64,000 bases of DNA. Origin: Oenococcus sicerae. Lineage in GTDB: Bacteria; Bacillota; Bacilli; Lactobacillales; Lactobacillaceae. A model generated the notes under the pieces. It had not been told where the DNA came from, searched no databases, and was given only the letters and a program-made list of their open reading frames with translations. The DNA lies in the NCBI RefSeq assembly GCF_004102045.2, contig NZ_CP029684.2:558001-622000 (forward strand). Reading direction: 5' to 3'. Within the stretch, counting starts at the first letter, position 1. Every line of letters begins with the position of its first letter. Positions 33,362 to 42,747 of the stretch are shown here, one piece after another. Made by a program: the position numbers and the translations under genes.

Positions 33362-35746
33362 TTAAGAACGAATTGCTCTTTCATCAATCCAATAAGTCTT
33401 GTTGGCTGTTAGATCTTTGACTTGAACATATTTATAAGTCTGGCCAGCACGTAAAGTAACAGCTTCTTTTAGGACCGTGACTGAATGGCCGTTATAGTTC
33501 CTACCCCAAGCATTAGGTCCGAGCGTCGTTGCACTCGTAAAGGCTGGACCAGCATTTAAGACCCAATCATTTCGAGCTGAGTCATAGATCTTAGCTGAGC
33601 GGTTAATGATATTAGTTGAAGTAATCGTGGCTGGTTGAAACGAATTCAAATCCTGTTCAGAAACATATACATTATCTTGTCCATTAGAATACAGGATTTT
33701 ATATTCCCACTGTGAGTTTGAATATGACTTAGCCGTGACCGCAACAACTGTACCGATCCACTTACGGTGCGGTGATAAGTTATATCCATTTGTTTCCCTA
33801 GATGCATTTGAAGATATCTGAACAACGGTACCAACGCTAAATTTGGCCGGTACAGGTTTAGGAATACCAACATTCTCCAAATAACTTTCCCACAAATCTG
33901 AGCTGCTAATCGGGTCTACACTAGTCGAAATCACCGAAAGAGTGGCCGTTGTTGCTTGCAAATCCCAAGAAGACGGTACGGTAAAAGTGAATTTATCATT
34001 AATTTCAGGAATAACCATCTGCGAATTTTGTCCAATGATGATTTTTACCTTTAATTTTGGATTTATTCGTTGTCCATTTTCTCCCGAAACTACTGATGTC
34101 AAGACCGAACCACTGATAACCCTTTGATTATTCACTAATTGTGATGTTACTTTAGGAACCGGAAAGACACCCACGATCACATTATTTGAAACATTGAGTG
34201 AACCATAACCGGCCCAAAAATGAATAGGGGCCAAATGTTGGCCAGGCCAAACCGTCTGAACCCAATCCACTAAAGGCGTATCAAACACATTATCTTTAAT
34301 TGTAATGTTCCCGACATGGGTCGAGTGTTGTCCAACACCACTAGAGTAAGCAATAAGCTTTCCACTAGCATTCTTGTAAGGCAAAAATTGATTATCAGAA
34401 ATAACAATATTACTGCTCTGCTGGCTGATAACGTTGTGAGCTTTTTGGTTTGGATCAACTTTAGACATATAACCAGCATCCCAACCGCCATTGTTATAAG
34501 CAGCATCTAGTTGTATGGATTCAGCATAATAATCATGTGCATTAGACTCACCAATGCTGGTTTGTCTTACTAGATCCGGAGCATATCCGATAAATTTATT
34601 GTTAGAAAATTTAGAATTCTGGAGCCCACCTAAATCAAAAATATGTTCACCTTTCGTTTCTACCATCGTGAAGGAGTTATGGTTAACATTCCAGTTATTT
34701 CCGTGATCAGTCATAATAATGAAAAAATCACCTTTAATAAGATCATGGGCTTGAATGTTAACATTAGACATCGTAAAGTTTGAAACACCATCAATAGCAC
34801 GAGTACCTGTTGCTAAACCAACCCATATCATTTGTCCATTAACAACTAAATTGGTGTTATTACCGCTAATTGAAGTGTTGGACGAGATAATAATATTTCC
34901 AGCAGTTGAATTTAAATTTTTAGGGCCAGCCGCGCCTACATTAAAGTTCCCAGATGGCAACTGTATATTGGTTCCGGCATGATTAGACGCGTATACAAAA
35001 GCTAACTGCAATTGTTCATCATTTTGATCACCTGAATATTGAGTCTGCAAAGGAACGATATATTCAGACCCATTGACGGTAGCTTGTACCAATGCAAGTG
35101 AAGAAAGCTGTAAATCTTGTTCGGCGATATGAGTATTATGTAAACCATCTTGAAAGAACACTTGATATTCCCAGTTTGAGCGAGAATATGTTTTTCTCAT
35201 AACCCTCGTGACGGTCCCAACCCATCCGCGGTGTGGCACGAGATCATACCCGTTTGTCTCAGAAATTGCTGTACTTTTGATTTCAACGTGATCGCCAATT
35301 TTAAATTGAGGCTGATCGGAAATATCTATAAATTGAGATGAGTTTGGTGCTGTAGAAGAAGCTGAAGAAGTACTTGAAGAGTTGCTACTCATGGAACCTT
35401 CTGAAGAAGCAGATGCCGAACTTGCGGCAACGCTAGAAGTTGTTATAGAAGACAAAGAGTTTTGGTCATCGCTTTGGCTTGTCATAGATGCACAAGAAGA
35501 ACTGTTAGATGAGTTACTGCTGTCCGCCTGTGAAAAATCACCAGTGGCTACACTAGCCGCACTAGATGCAAAACTAGAGGAACCATTATCAACACCTACA
35601 GTTGAGAGCTCGGAAGGCGTAACCACATCAGCGTTAACGGTCTGTTGATTCATGTAACTACAACTAGAAAAAAATAAAAAAGTACCAGCACCAACTAACC
35701 ATAGCTTACCTGATTTATATATTTTTTTCCTGACTAAAAAACTCAT
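33362..35746 (-). CDS. Large surface protein: KxYKxGKxW signal, beta-helix, SH3-like repeat
   Basis: This secreted protein of 794 residues begins at the ATG at 35746 with K-K-I-Y-K-S-G-K-L-W, matching the KxYKxGKxW signal motif known from large LAB surface proteins and glucansucrases. A Ser/Ala-rich linker (about residues 45-135) follows, then a 65-residue module with E-T-N-G-Y-D-L-x-P-H-R near 145-210. The centre (about 250-550) is rich in N-N, S-N-N and I-x-I-x-D-N repeats and looks like a right-handed beta-helix as in polysaccharide lyases and depolymerases. A second copy of the 65-residue module and one SH3_8/GW-like repeat ending K-T-Y-W-I-D-E-R close the protein. No LPxTG is present. 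It may bind or cut the polysaccharide made by the neighbouring locus; that is inference. Confidence 0.75.
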   Translation of the reverse strand: MSFLVRKKIYKSGKLWLVGAGTFLFFSSCSYMNQQTVNADVVTPSELSTVGVDNGSSSFASSAASVATGDFSQADSSNSSNSSSCASMTSQSDDQNSLSSITTSSVAASSASASSEGSMSSNSSSTSSASSTAPNSSQFIDISDQPQFKIGDHVEIKSTAISETNGYDLVPHRGWVGTVTRVMRKTYSRSNWEYQVFFQDGLHNTHIAEQDLQLSSLALVQATVNGSEYIVPLQTQYSGDQNDEQLQLAFVYASNHAGTNIQLPSGNFNVGAAGPKNLNSTAGNIIISSNTSISGNNTNLVVNGQMIWVGLATGTRAIDGVSNFTMSNVNIQAHDLIKGDFFIIMTDHGNNWNVNHNSFTMVETKGEHIFDLGGLQNSKFSNNKFIGYAPDLVRQTSIGESNAHDYYAESIQLDAAYNNGGWDAGYMSKVDPNQKAHNVISQQSSNIVISDNQFLPYKNASGKLIAYSSGVGQHSTHVGNITIKDNVFDTPLVDWVQTVWPGQHLAPIHFWAGYGSLNVSNNVIVGVFPVPKVTSQLVNNQRVISGSVLTSVVSGENGQRINPKLKVKIIIGQNSQMVIPEINDKFTFTVPSSWDLQATTATLSVISTSVDPISSSDLWESYLENVGIPKPVPAKFSVGTVVQISSNASRETNGYNLSPHRKWIGTVVAVTAKSYSNSQWEYKILYSNGQDNVYVSEQDLNSFQPATITSTNIINRSAKIYDSARNDWVLNAGPAFTSATTLGPNAWGRNYNGHSVTVLKEAVTLRAGQTYKYVQVKDLTANKTYWIDERAIRS

Positions 35747-35849
35747 TATCTCTCCCACACAAAACAGCATTCCAACCTTTTATATCAAGCAACAATCTAT
35801 TACATGTCTAACAATTTAAAATTTTAAAAACATATATACGAAGAACAAA

Positions 35850-37823
35850 TTAGTCCAAGCTCTGCAAATCATACTGTTGAATAATACTGATCAAATGATC
35901 AGCATACTCGGGATCAGTCGCATAACCATCATCCGATAGATTTTGTGCAGCTTGTTGATAACTACCAGCAACTGATCTCGAAACATTAGCATATTTAGCT
36001 TTATTCATAGTATTCGCATAGTCCAGAAAAGAATACTCTGCAGAAGCATAATTATTAAAAGTACCGCTAATTGTTGATTCAGAACCGTTTATATACTCAC
36101 CGGTTTGGTAAGTCACGGTCCCATTAGCATATTGAGAGCCATTTGCTTTAATACCAAACAAGTTATGATTCACCGATGCAAGCATACTTGAACCCCAGCC
36201 CGATTCAAGGATTGCCTGCGCAACCATTATCGATGCATATAATCCGCTGACATTAGCCACATTCACAGAGCTTCCAACAATGCTATATAGCCAAGTCTGT
36301 TGAGTAGCCAAAAGACCGGTTGTGATTAAATTAATTGTTTTAGCTGACACACCCCGAGCATCAATCCAATAAGTCTTGTTGGCTGTTGTGTCTTTGACTT
36401 GATAATAAGTATAGGTTTGACCGTCACCACGAGTGGTGGTGGCCTGTTGAATGACAGTCACAATATGACCATCATAGGCAGCACCCGAGCCGTTTGAAGC
36501 TAAGGTCGACCAAGAAGTCAGAGCCGGACCGTCATTTAAGAGCCAATCATTACGACTTGCATCGTTAATGATGGCCTGATAACTGACTGATTTAGTGCTG
36601 GTGATCGTTCCTAACACAGCTCTTTCATCAATCCAATAAGTCTTGTTGGCTGTTAGATCTTTAACTTGAACATATTTATAAGTCTGGCCAGCACGTAAAG
36701 TAACAGCTTCTTTTAGGACCGTGACTGAATGGCCGTTATAGTTCCTACCCCAAGCATTAGGTCCGAGCGTCGTTGCACTCGTAAAGGCTGGACCAGCATT
36801 TAAGACCCAATCATTTCGAGCTGAGTCATAGATCTTAGCTGAGCGGTTAATGATATTAGTTGAAGTAATCGTGGCATAGTTTGAAAGTGATAGAGATCGA
36901 AGATCAATCCAATAGGTTTTGTTGGCTGTCACATCTTGTACTTGAGCATATTGATAATTTTTGCCATCTGAAACACGCTTAGTTGTCACTATCTGCAAAA
37001 CTGAAATCGTATCGCCTACATAATGATTACCATAATCACTAGCAGTCATCGTTGAAGCGCTTGTATGAACCGGACCGTTATAGAGGACCCAGTCATTACG
37101 ATCACCTGAGATTTTGCCATATTGATCAGACTGGGTCGTTTTAATGATTTGATCATAAGACACACCCCGAGCATCAATCCAATAAGTCTTGTTGGCTGTT
37201 GTGTCTTTGACTTGATAATAAGTATAGGTTTGACCGTCACCACGAGTGGTGGTGGCCTGTTGAATGACAGTCACAATATGACCATCATAGGCAGCACCCG
37301 AGCCGTTTGAAGCTAAGGTCGACCAAGAAGTCAGAGCCGGACCGTCATTTAAGAGCCAATCATTACGACTTGCATCGTTAATGATGGCCTGATAACTGAC
37401 TGATTTAGTGCTGGTGATCGTTCCTAACACAGCTCTTTCATCAATCCAATAAGTCTTGTTGGCTGTTAGATCTTTAACTTGAACATATTTATAAGTCTGG
37501 CCAGCACGTAAAGTAACAGCTTCTTTTAGGACCGTGACTGAATGGCCGTTATAGTTCCTACCCCAAGCATTAGGTCCGAGCGTCGTTGCACTCGTAAAGG
37601 CTGGACCAGCATTTAAGACCCAATCATTTCGAGCTGAGTCATAGATCTTAGCTGAGCGGTTAATGATATTAGTTGAAGTAATCGTGGCTGGAAAGGATGT
37701 CGTTTGAGCTTGTGCTAAATAATTTTTCTGGTAAAAAAAAGAACTATTCATCCCAATAATCGCAAGCATCATACCGACGAAAAGACCAATAATTACTTTA
37801 TTAAATGATCTGATGGATTTCAT
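35850..37823 (-). CDS. Cell-wall hydrolase: five SH3-like repeats plus GH73 glucosaminidase
   Basis: This secreted protein of about 657 residues has an N-terminal signal segment (about residues 9-30). Five repeats of about 80 residues follow in the order R1-R2-R3-R1-R2, each ending K-T-Y-W-I-D, of the SH3_8/GW-like wall-binding type. The C-terminal domain (about 500-657) is a GH73 endo-N-acetylglucosaminidase with A-Q-A-I-L-E-S-G-W-G (catalytic Glu) and N-L-F-G-I-K. It would cut the peptidoglycan glycan chain. The start is the ATG at 37823 or the TTG 6 nt upstream, which is closer to the AGGGAG. The 5' half is duplicated in the next gene (see repeats). Wall remodelling or autolysis is the likely role. 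Confidence 0.85.
   Translation of the reverse strand: MKSIRSFNKVIIGLFVGMMLAIIGMNSSFFYQKNYLAQAQTTSFPATITSTNIINRSAKIYDSARNDWVLNAGPAFTSATTLGPNAWGRNYNGHSVTVLKEAVTLRAGQTYKYVQVKDLTANKTYWIDERAVLGTITSTKSVSYQAIINDASRNDWLLNDGPALTSWSTLASNGSGAAYDGHIVTVIQQATTTRGDGQTYTYYQVKDTTANKTYWIDARGVSYDQIIKTTQSDQYGKISGDRNDWVLYNGPVHTSASTMTASDYGNHYVGDTISVLQIVTTKRVSDGKNYQYAQVQDVTANKTYWIDLRSLSLSNYATITSTNIINRSAKIYDSARNDWVLNAGPAFTSATTLGPNAWGRNYNGHSVTVLKEAVTLRAGQTYKYVQVKDLTANKTYWIDERAVLGTITSTKSVSYQAIINDASRNDWLLNDGPALTSWSTLASNGSGAAYDGHIVTVIQQATTTRGDGQTYTYYQVKDTTANKTYWIDARGVSAKTINLITTGLLATQQTWLYSIVGSSVNVANVSGLYASIMVAQAILESGWGSSMLASVNHNLFGIKANGSQYANGTVTYQTGEYINGSESTISGTFNNYASAEYSFLDYANTMNKAKYANVSRSVAGSYQQAAQNLSDDGYATDPEYADHLISIIQQYDLQSLD
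36346..36875 (-). repeat. 530-bp internal direct repeat (modules R1-R2), left gene
   Basis: The block 36346-36875 is repeated at 37159-37688 with no difference that I can see, at an offset of 813 bp. Equivalent copies lie at 38573-39102 and 39386-39915 in the neighbouring gene, so the block occurs four times. Confidence 0.85.
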
Positions 37824-37942
37824 TGACAAAATAATGCACTCCCTTTTCTTTTTAGTGCTAACTAAGCAATAAGATGATTTTAACAATGATATTTTGCAGG
37901 AATAAGACAAGGGATAGAACTAAGCACTATTTTTTAAAAACT
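36346..37942. repeat. 1,597-bp duplicated block, left copy
   Basis: This copy matches 38573-40169 at an offset of 2,227 bp, with identity broken at both ends (T versus G before 36346; T versus A after 37942). It covers all five repeat modules, the signal peptide and the 5' region of the GH73 gene. The right-most 17 bp equal the end of the flippase gene. Confidence 0.9.
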
Positions 37943-37947
37943 TATAG

Positions 37948-40050
37948 CTAAGCAATTCTTGCCAACGTGTTCCAATAATTAGCATCACCATAAAAGATAT
38001 CCAGATCTAACGGGCCGTTGTATCCCGTTAAACTTCCATTATCTGTATATTGGAAAATAGTCGGGTGGCTCCAAGCTCCATAAGAATTGCTATCAGTCCA
38101 AGGGCTACTTTGATAACCGGTTGGATCGTCATTAGCGTATTGGGCAACCCACAAACCATAATTGCTTGCAACAGAGGACCAGTTATACTTCGTAGTAACA
38201 CTTTTGGACATGTAAATTAGTGGACGAACACCAGTAAGCTTATATACAGTATCAAGCCAGGTCTTAGCCCATGCAACACCTTGATTCATAGCGTCACCCT
38301 CCCAATCTAAAACAAGCAAGGATTGACCGTTCAAATATGATTTAATCTGCTTAACAAAATAATTTGCTTGATCTACAGCGTTGCCAACGCTTGCAAAATG
38401 ATAAAGTCCTAATCTTTTACCAGCCTTTAATGTGCTTGCAACCTGATTAGCCATTGCAGGATTAATGTACGCAGTCCCTTCGGTCGCCTTCACAATCACA
38501 AAATTACCAGCGACCGTTCCATTACTAATTCCTGACTGATAGTTCGAAATATCATAACCATTCAAAAAGATGGACACACCCCGAGCATCAATCCAATAAG
38601 TCTTGTTGGCTGTTGTGTCTTTGACTTGATAATAAGTATAGGTTTGACCGTCACCACGAGTGGTGGTGGCCTGTTGAATGACAGTCACAATATGACCATC
38701 ATAGGCAGCACCCGAGCCGTTTGAAGCTAAGGTCGACCAAGAAGTCAGAGCCGGACCGTCATTTAAGAGCCAATCATTACGACTTGCATCGTTAATGATG
38801 GCCTGATAACTGACTGATTTAGTGCTGGTGATCGTTCCTAACACAGCTCTTTCATCAATCCAATAAGTCTTGTTGGCTGTTAGATCTTTAACTTGAACAT
38901 ATTTATAAGTCTGGCCAGCACGTAAAGTAACAGCTTCTTTTAGGACCGTGACTGAATGGCCGTTATAGTTCCTACCCCAAGCATTAGGTCCGAGCGTCGT
39001 TGCACTCGTAAAGGCTGGACCAGCATTTAAGACCCAATCATTTCGAGCTGAGTCATAGATCTTAGCTGAGCGGTTAATGATATTAGTTGAAGTAATCGTG
39101 GCATAGTTTGAAAGTGATAGAGATCGAAGATCAATCCAATAGGTTTTGTTGGCTGTCACATCTTGTACTTGAGCATATTGATAATTTTTGCCATCTGAAA
39201 CACGCTTAGTTGTCACTATCTGCAAAACTGAAATCGTATCGCCTACATAATGATTACCATAATCACTAGCAGTCATCGTTGAAGCGCTTGTATGAACCGG
39301 ACCGTTATAGAGGACCCAGTCATTACGATCACCTGAGATTTTGCCATATTGATCAGACTGGGTCGTTTTAATGATTTGATCATAAGACACACCCCGAGCA
39401 TCAATCCAATAAGTCTTGTTGGCTGTTGTGTCTTTGACTTGATAATAAGTATAGGTTTGACCGTCACCACGAGTGGTGGTGGCCTGTTGAATGACAGTCA
39501 CAATATGACCATCATAGGCAGCACCCGAGCCGTTTGAAGCTAAGGTCGACCAAGAAGTCAGAGCCGGACCGTCATTTAAGAGCCAATCATTACGACTTGC
39601 ATCGTTAATGATGGCCTGATAACTGACTGATTTAGTGCTGGTGATCGTTCCTAACACAGCTCTTTCATCAATCCAATAAGTCTTGTTGGCTGTTAGATCT
39701 TTAACTTGAACATATTTATAAGTCTGGCCAGCACGTAAAGTAACAGCTTCTTTTAGGACCGTGACTGAATGGCCGTTATAGTTCCTACCCCAAGCATTAG
39801 GTCCGAGCGTCGTTGCACTCGTAAAGGCTGGACCAGCATTTAAGACCCAATCATTTCGAGCTGAGTCATAGATCTTAGCTGAGCGGTTAATGATATTAGT
39901 TGAAGTAATCGTGGCTGGAAAGGATGTCGTTTGAGCTTGTGCTAAATAATTTTTCTGGTAAAAAAAAGAACTATTCATCCCAATAATCGCAAGCATCATA
40001 CCGACGAAAAGACCAATAATTACTTTATTAAATGATCTGATGGATTTCAT
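37948..40050 (-). CDS. Cell-wall hydrolase: five SH3-like repeats plus GH25 muramidase
   Basis: This secreted protein of about 700 residues has the same signal segment and R1-R2-R3-R1-R2 repeats as its left neighbour but a different catalytic domain. The C-terminal part (about residues 500-700) is a GH25 N-acetylmuramidase with G-Y-D-I-S-N-Y-Q, the catalytic D-W-E in L-V-L-D-W-E-G-D and W-V-A-Q-Y-A. It would hydrolyse the MurNAc-GlcNAc bond. The 5' region abuts the flippase gene with no separate terminator, so it is probably read with the polysaccharide operon. No holin gene is nearby, so this is not a prophage lysin. The start has the same ATG/TTG choice as the neighbour. Confidence 0.87.
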   Translation of the reverse strand: MKSIRSFNKVIIGLFVGMMLAIIGMNSSFFYQKNYLAQAQTTSFPATITSTNIINRSAKIYDSARNDWVLNAGPAFTSATTLGPNAWGRNYNGHSVTVLKEAVTLRAGQTYKYVQVKDLTANKTYWIDERAVLGTITSTKSVSYQAIINDASRNDWLLNDGPALTSWSTLASNGSGAAYDGHIVTVIQQATTTRGDGQTYTYYQVKDTTANKTYWIDARGVSYDQIIKTTQSDQYGKISGDRNDWVLYNGPVHTSASTMTASDYGNHYVGDTISVLQIVTTKRVSDGKNYQYAQVQDVTANKTYWIDLRSLSLSNYATITSTNIINRSAKIYDSARNDWVLNAGPAFTSATTLGPNAWGRNYNGHSVTVLKEAVTLRAGQTYKYVQVKDLTANKTYWIDERAVLGTITSTKSVSYQAIINDASRNDWLLNDGPALTSWSTLASNGSGAAYDGHIVTVIQQATTTRGDGQTYTYYQVKDTTANKTYWIDARGVSIFLNGYDISNYQSGISNGTVAGNFVIVKATEGTAYINPAMANQVASTLKAGKRLGLYHFASVGNAVDQANYFVKQIKSYLNGQSLLVLDWEGDAMNQGVAWAKTWLDTVYKLTGVRPLIYMSKSVTTKYNWSSVASNYGLWVAQYANDDPTGYQSSPWTDSNSYGAWSHPTIFQYTDNGSLTGYNGPLDLDIFYGDANYWNTLARIA

Positions 40051-40169
40051 TGACAAAATAATGCACTCCCTTTTCTTTTTAGTGCTAACTAAGCAATAAG
40101 ATGATTTTAACAATGATATTTTGCAGGAATAAGACAAGGGATAGAACTAAGCACTATTTTTTAAAAACT
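38573..40169. repeat. 1,597-bp duplicated block, right copy
   Basis: This is the partner of 36346-37942. It begins within the catalytic-domain junction of the GH25 gene and ends inside the last codons of the flippase gene (stop at 40154-40156), so this copy sits in the original context. Confidence 0.9.
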
Positions 40170-41593
40170 ATATTTAACACAAAATTAATTTCTTTCGTGA
40201 TAATCAAACCAATTAGATCAATACCCCAAAAAATGATACTGACAATTAATAGCTCTAAGAAAATATTCGTGATTTGAATATTTAGAAGATTCCAAGCCAA
40301 AACACCTAGAAAAGCCACAGCTGCGATGATTAAAGGTTTGATCATTAATTTCAAAATCTGCAAAATTGAAGATTTGAGTGCGACCTTCATTAAGACGTAA
40401 AAATTGAAAGCAAAGGTCACATAAAAATTAATCGCCACAAACAAAGCCAAACGATCAATGTTACCGGCAAGAATGCCAATCGTGATAAATGAGATCGTGA
40501 TCGCCGTAGAAATAAGACCGGTCTTCATCAAAGTCTTCGTCATATTGCGAGACTGATAGATACCGCCAATCGTCGTGGTGATTAATTGAATCCAAGTGGT
40601 CAGCGATAAAATCTGAAAAGGAATAATAGCCCCATCCCATTTGTGGCCAAACAAAAAACGAATAATTAGTTCTGAGTTGCTCGATAAATACACTGACAAG
40701 GGTATCCCAACAATCAACAAAAAGCGCAGTACCTTTAAATAAACTTTTTTGATCGTGGCGACATCTTCCTGATAGTTAGCTAAGACAGGCTGCATCACCG
40801 GAACAATCACATTGGTAAAAATATTATTCGGATACGTGATCATCTGATAGGACTTGCCATAATTTCCCAAGGCTGTTTGGCCAAAAAATTTACCGACTAA
40901 TAAATTATCAAGATTTCGAGAAAAGTAGTTAATGATGCCAAATTCAAATTGATAGGTTGAAAAATCACGAATCTTCTTAAGAGCTCGTTTATCAAGTCCT
41001 TTTAGAATTTTTAGTTTGGAAAAATGAAAATAAGCAATGAAGTTGACAAAGGCTGGTATCAGGCTAGTAAGGATCAGCGAGTAGACGCCAAAACCAAGAA
41101 AAGCGGTCACAATTCCTGTCGTACCACCAATCAGATAAGCTAAGAGGCCTGTTATGTTAATGTGCTTGAACTCTTGTCTTTTTTGTAGCAAAGATAAAGG
41201 CACGACTGACATCATTGATAAAATCAAATTAGGCGCCAACATCCAGCTTAATAAAAGATAAATTTTATCATTATAAAAATAACTGACTGGAATTCCCAAT
41301 AAACCAAAGACTGCACCAATGATCAATGACCAAAAAGTAAGAATTTTGAATAAAGATGAATAATCACGGTCGTTTAGTTCGTGGCTTTGAACAATAGCTG
41401 GCCCAATGCCCAGCTCAGAAAGCAGTTGAAAAAAGGGCAGGAATACCAAAATAATATTTAGAACGCCATAGGTTTTAGGCCCTAGTAGGCGAGATAAAAC
41501 AATCGTGACTGCAAAATTTGCAATAACACCCGCATACTGACCAATTGCCGTATAGACGACGCCCTGTTTGAATTGTCGTTTAATTTCCTGCAT
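40154..41593 (-). CDS. Wzx-type polysaccharide flippase (MOP superfamily)
   Basis: This 479-residue membrane protein has about 12-14 membrane segments and an N-terminus (V-V-Y-T-A-I-G-Q-Y) and R-L-L-G-P-x-x-Y-G-V motif typical of polysaccharide exporters related to TuaB/WzxC. It would flip undecaprenyl-linked repeat units across the membrane for polymerisation. Its ATG overlaps the stop of the GT4 gene (TAATG). It partners logically with the Wzy-like protein encoded at 45054-46421. Confidence 0.88.
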   Translation of the reverse strand: MQEIKRQFKQGVVYTAIGQYAGVIANFAVTIVLSRLLGPKTYGVLNIILVFLPFFQLLSELGIGPAIVQSHELNDRDYSSLFKILTFWSLIIGAVFGLLGIPVSYFYNDKIYLLLSWMLAPNLILSMMSVVPLSLLQKRQEFKHINITGLLAYLIGGTTGIVTAFLGFGVYSLILTSLIPAFVNFIAYFHFSKLKILKGLDKRALKKIRDFSTYQFEFGIINYFSRNLDNLLVGKFFGQTALGNYGKSYQMITYPNNIFTNVIVPVMQPVLANYQEDVATIKKVYLKVLRFLLIVGIPLSVYLSSNSELIIRFLFGHKWDGAIIPFQILSLTTWIQLITTTIGGIYQSRNMTKTLMKTGLISTAITISFITIGILAGNIDRLALFVAINFYVTFAFNFYVLMKVALKSSILQILKLMIKPLIIAAVAFLGVLAWNLLNIQITNIFLELLIVSIIFWGIDLIGLIITKEINFVLNIVFKK

Positions 41594-42741
41594 TATTTTA
41601 AAATGTTAACCCATTTTTGGATAACTTCTTTCAAAAGATAGTTTTGAACACGTAACAAAGACTTTTTTTGCCATTGTTCACGTAGCTTTTGACTACCAAT
41701 TAGCCGAGACAGCTGATGGTTCATTTCAGCCACATCACCCAATTTGACCAATTGGCCATACTCACCATCTCGCGTCACGGATCTAGCACCAGTTTGATCA
41801 AAAGCAACCAATGGCAATCCAAAACTCATGGCCTCGGCCATAACTAAACCAAAGCCTTCCCATCTAGAGGTCATTAAAAAAATTGAACTGGCTACATAGT
41901 GATTAGCTAGAGCCTCGCCTTTAAGTGAACCAACATAGACAAGCTTTTGTTGCGCTCTTTGGATGTCGCTGGCATCTAAAACATTAATCATTTTCAGCGG
42001 GTCTTTGTCCCCTGCTATAGAAATAACCCAGTCATCAGGTAATTGTGCGGCAATTTTAAGTAAGTAATCGGTACCTTTGTGCTGCCAATCAGAGGTCCGG
42101 CCAACCCATGAAATGACATGTTTTTGCAGATTTGAAATAGTCCCCTTAGGGTTCTCGATTGTCACCGGATTGGCAATTTCTACTGAATGGGAATTATACT
42201 TTGCAAAATGCTCAGCATCATATGCAGTGAGCGAGACAACTAGATCCGATGCTTGCAGGCCATTAATAAATTCCTGTTTGATATTCTTGAAATAGTTGTC
42301 CATGTAAACATCGAAGTTATTATGCATCCAAGAGATGACCCGTAAATTAGGGAAAGCCTTCTTGATAAAAGGTGCATAGGCCGTATAGTCTGCAGTAAGA
42401 ATGACAGTATCAAAATTATTCTTTGATATCTTCGCCAACAGAGAACTAATTAAAAATTTTTCGACTGTTAAAAATTGATTTGCTTGGTTCGAAACATTTT
42501 CGTCAAATCTATTTCTTAAAGAACAGAATTTACGATCAATTTTTTCCAAAAAATTAGGAGCTTGTCTTGGATAAAAAAGTTTGGATTCCACTGAATAAAA
42601 CTGAGGAATATTTCTACGCACAATAAAAATAGAGGATTCAAAGTCATCTAAGGCATTCAAAGCATCCGCAATGATCGAAACGACCCGTTGCAGGCCACCA
42701 ATGTTTAGATCATTGACCACAAATAAAATCTTTTTAGTCAC
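41593..42741 (-). CDS. Glycosyltransferase family 4
   Basis: This 382-residue GT-B enzyme adds a sugar to the polysaccharide repeat unit on the cytoplasmic face. The N-terminal G-G-L-Q-R-V-V motif binds near the acceptor, and the C-terminal domain has V-G-R-T-S-D-W-Q-H-K-G and the retaining GT4 signature R-W-E-G-F-G-L-V-M-A-E-A. Donor and acceptor cannot be read from the sequence. It lies 6 nt after the ugd stop codon. Confidence 0.88.
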   Translation of the reverse strand: MTKKILFVVNDLNIGGLQRVVSIIADALNALDDFESSIFIVRRNIPQFYSVESKLFYPRQAPNFLEKIDRKFCSLRNRFDENVSNQANQFLTVEKFLISSLLAKISKNNFDTVILTADYTAYAPFIKKAFPNLRVISWMHNNFDVYMDNYFKNIKQEFINGLQASDLVVSLTAYDAEHFAKYNSHSVEIANPVTIENPKGTISNLQKHVISWVGRTSDWQHKGTDYLLKIAAQLPDDWVISIAGDKDPLKMINVLDASDIQRAQQKLVYVGSLKGEALANHYVASSIFLMTSRWEGFGLVMAEAMSFGLPLVAFDQTGARSVTRDGEYGQLVKLGDVAEMNHQLSRLIGSQKLREQWQKKSLLRVQNYLLKEVIQKWVNILK

Positions 42742-42747
42742 GAAGGC

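Noticed and set aside
35850-40050. GH25/GH73 enzymes as prophage endolysins
   Set aside because: They have secretory signal segments and there is no holin, integrase, capsid or attachment site nearby.
36346-40169. Regular repeats that could suggest a CRISPR array or minisatellite
   Set aside because: The repeats are several hundred bases long, in frame, and encode SH3-like protein modules.
42077-42295. Rightward 72-codon open frame within the GT4 gene
   Set aside because: It is antisense to conserved glycosyltransferase sequence and has no independent support.
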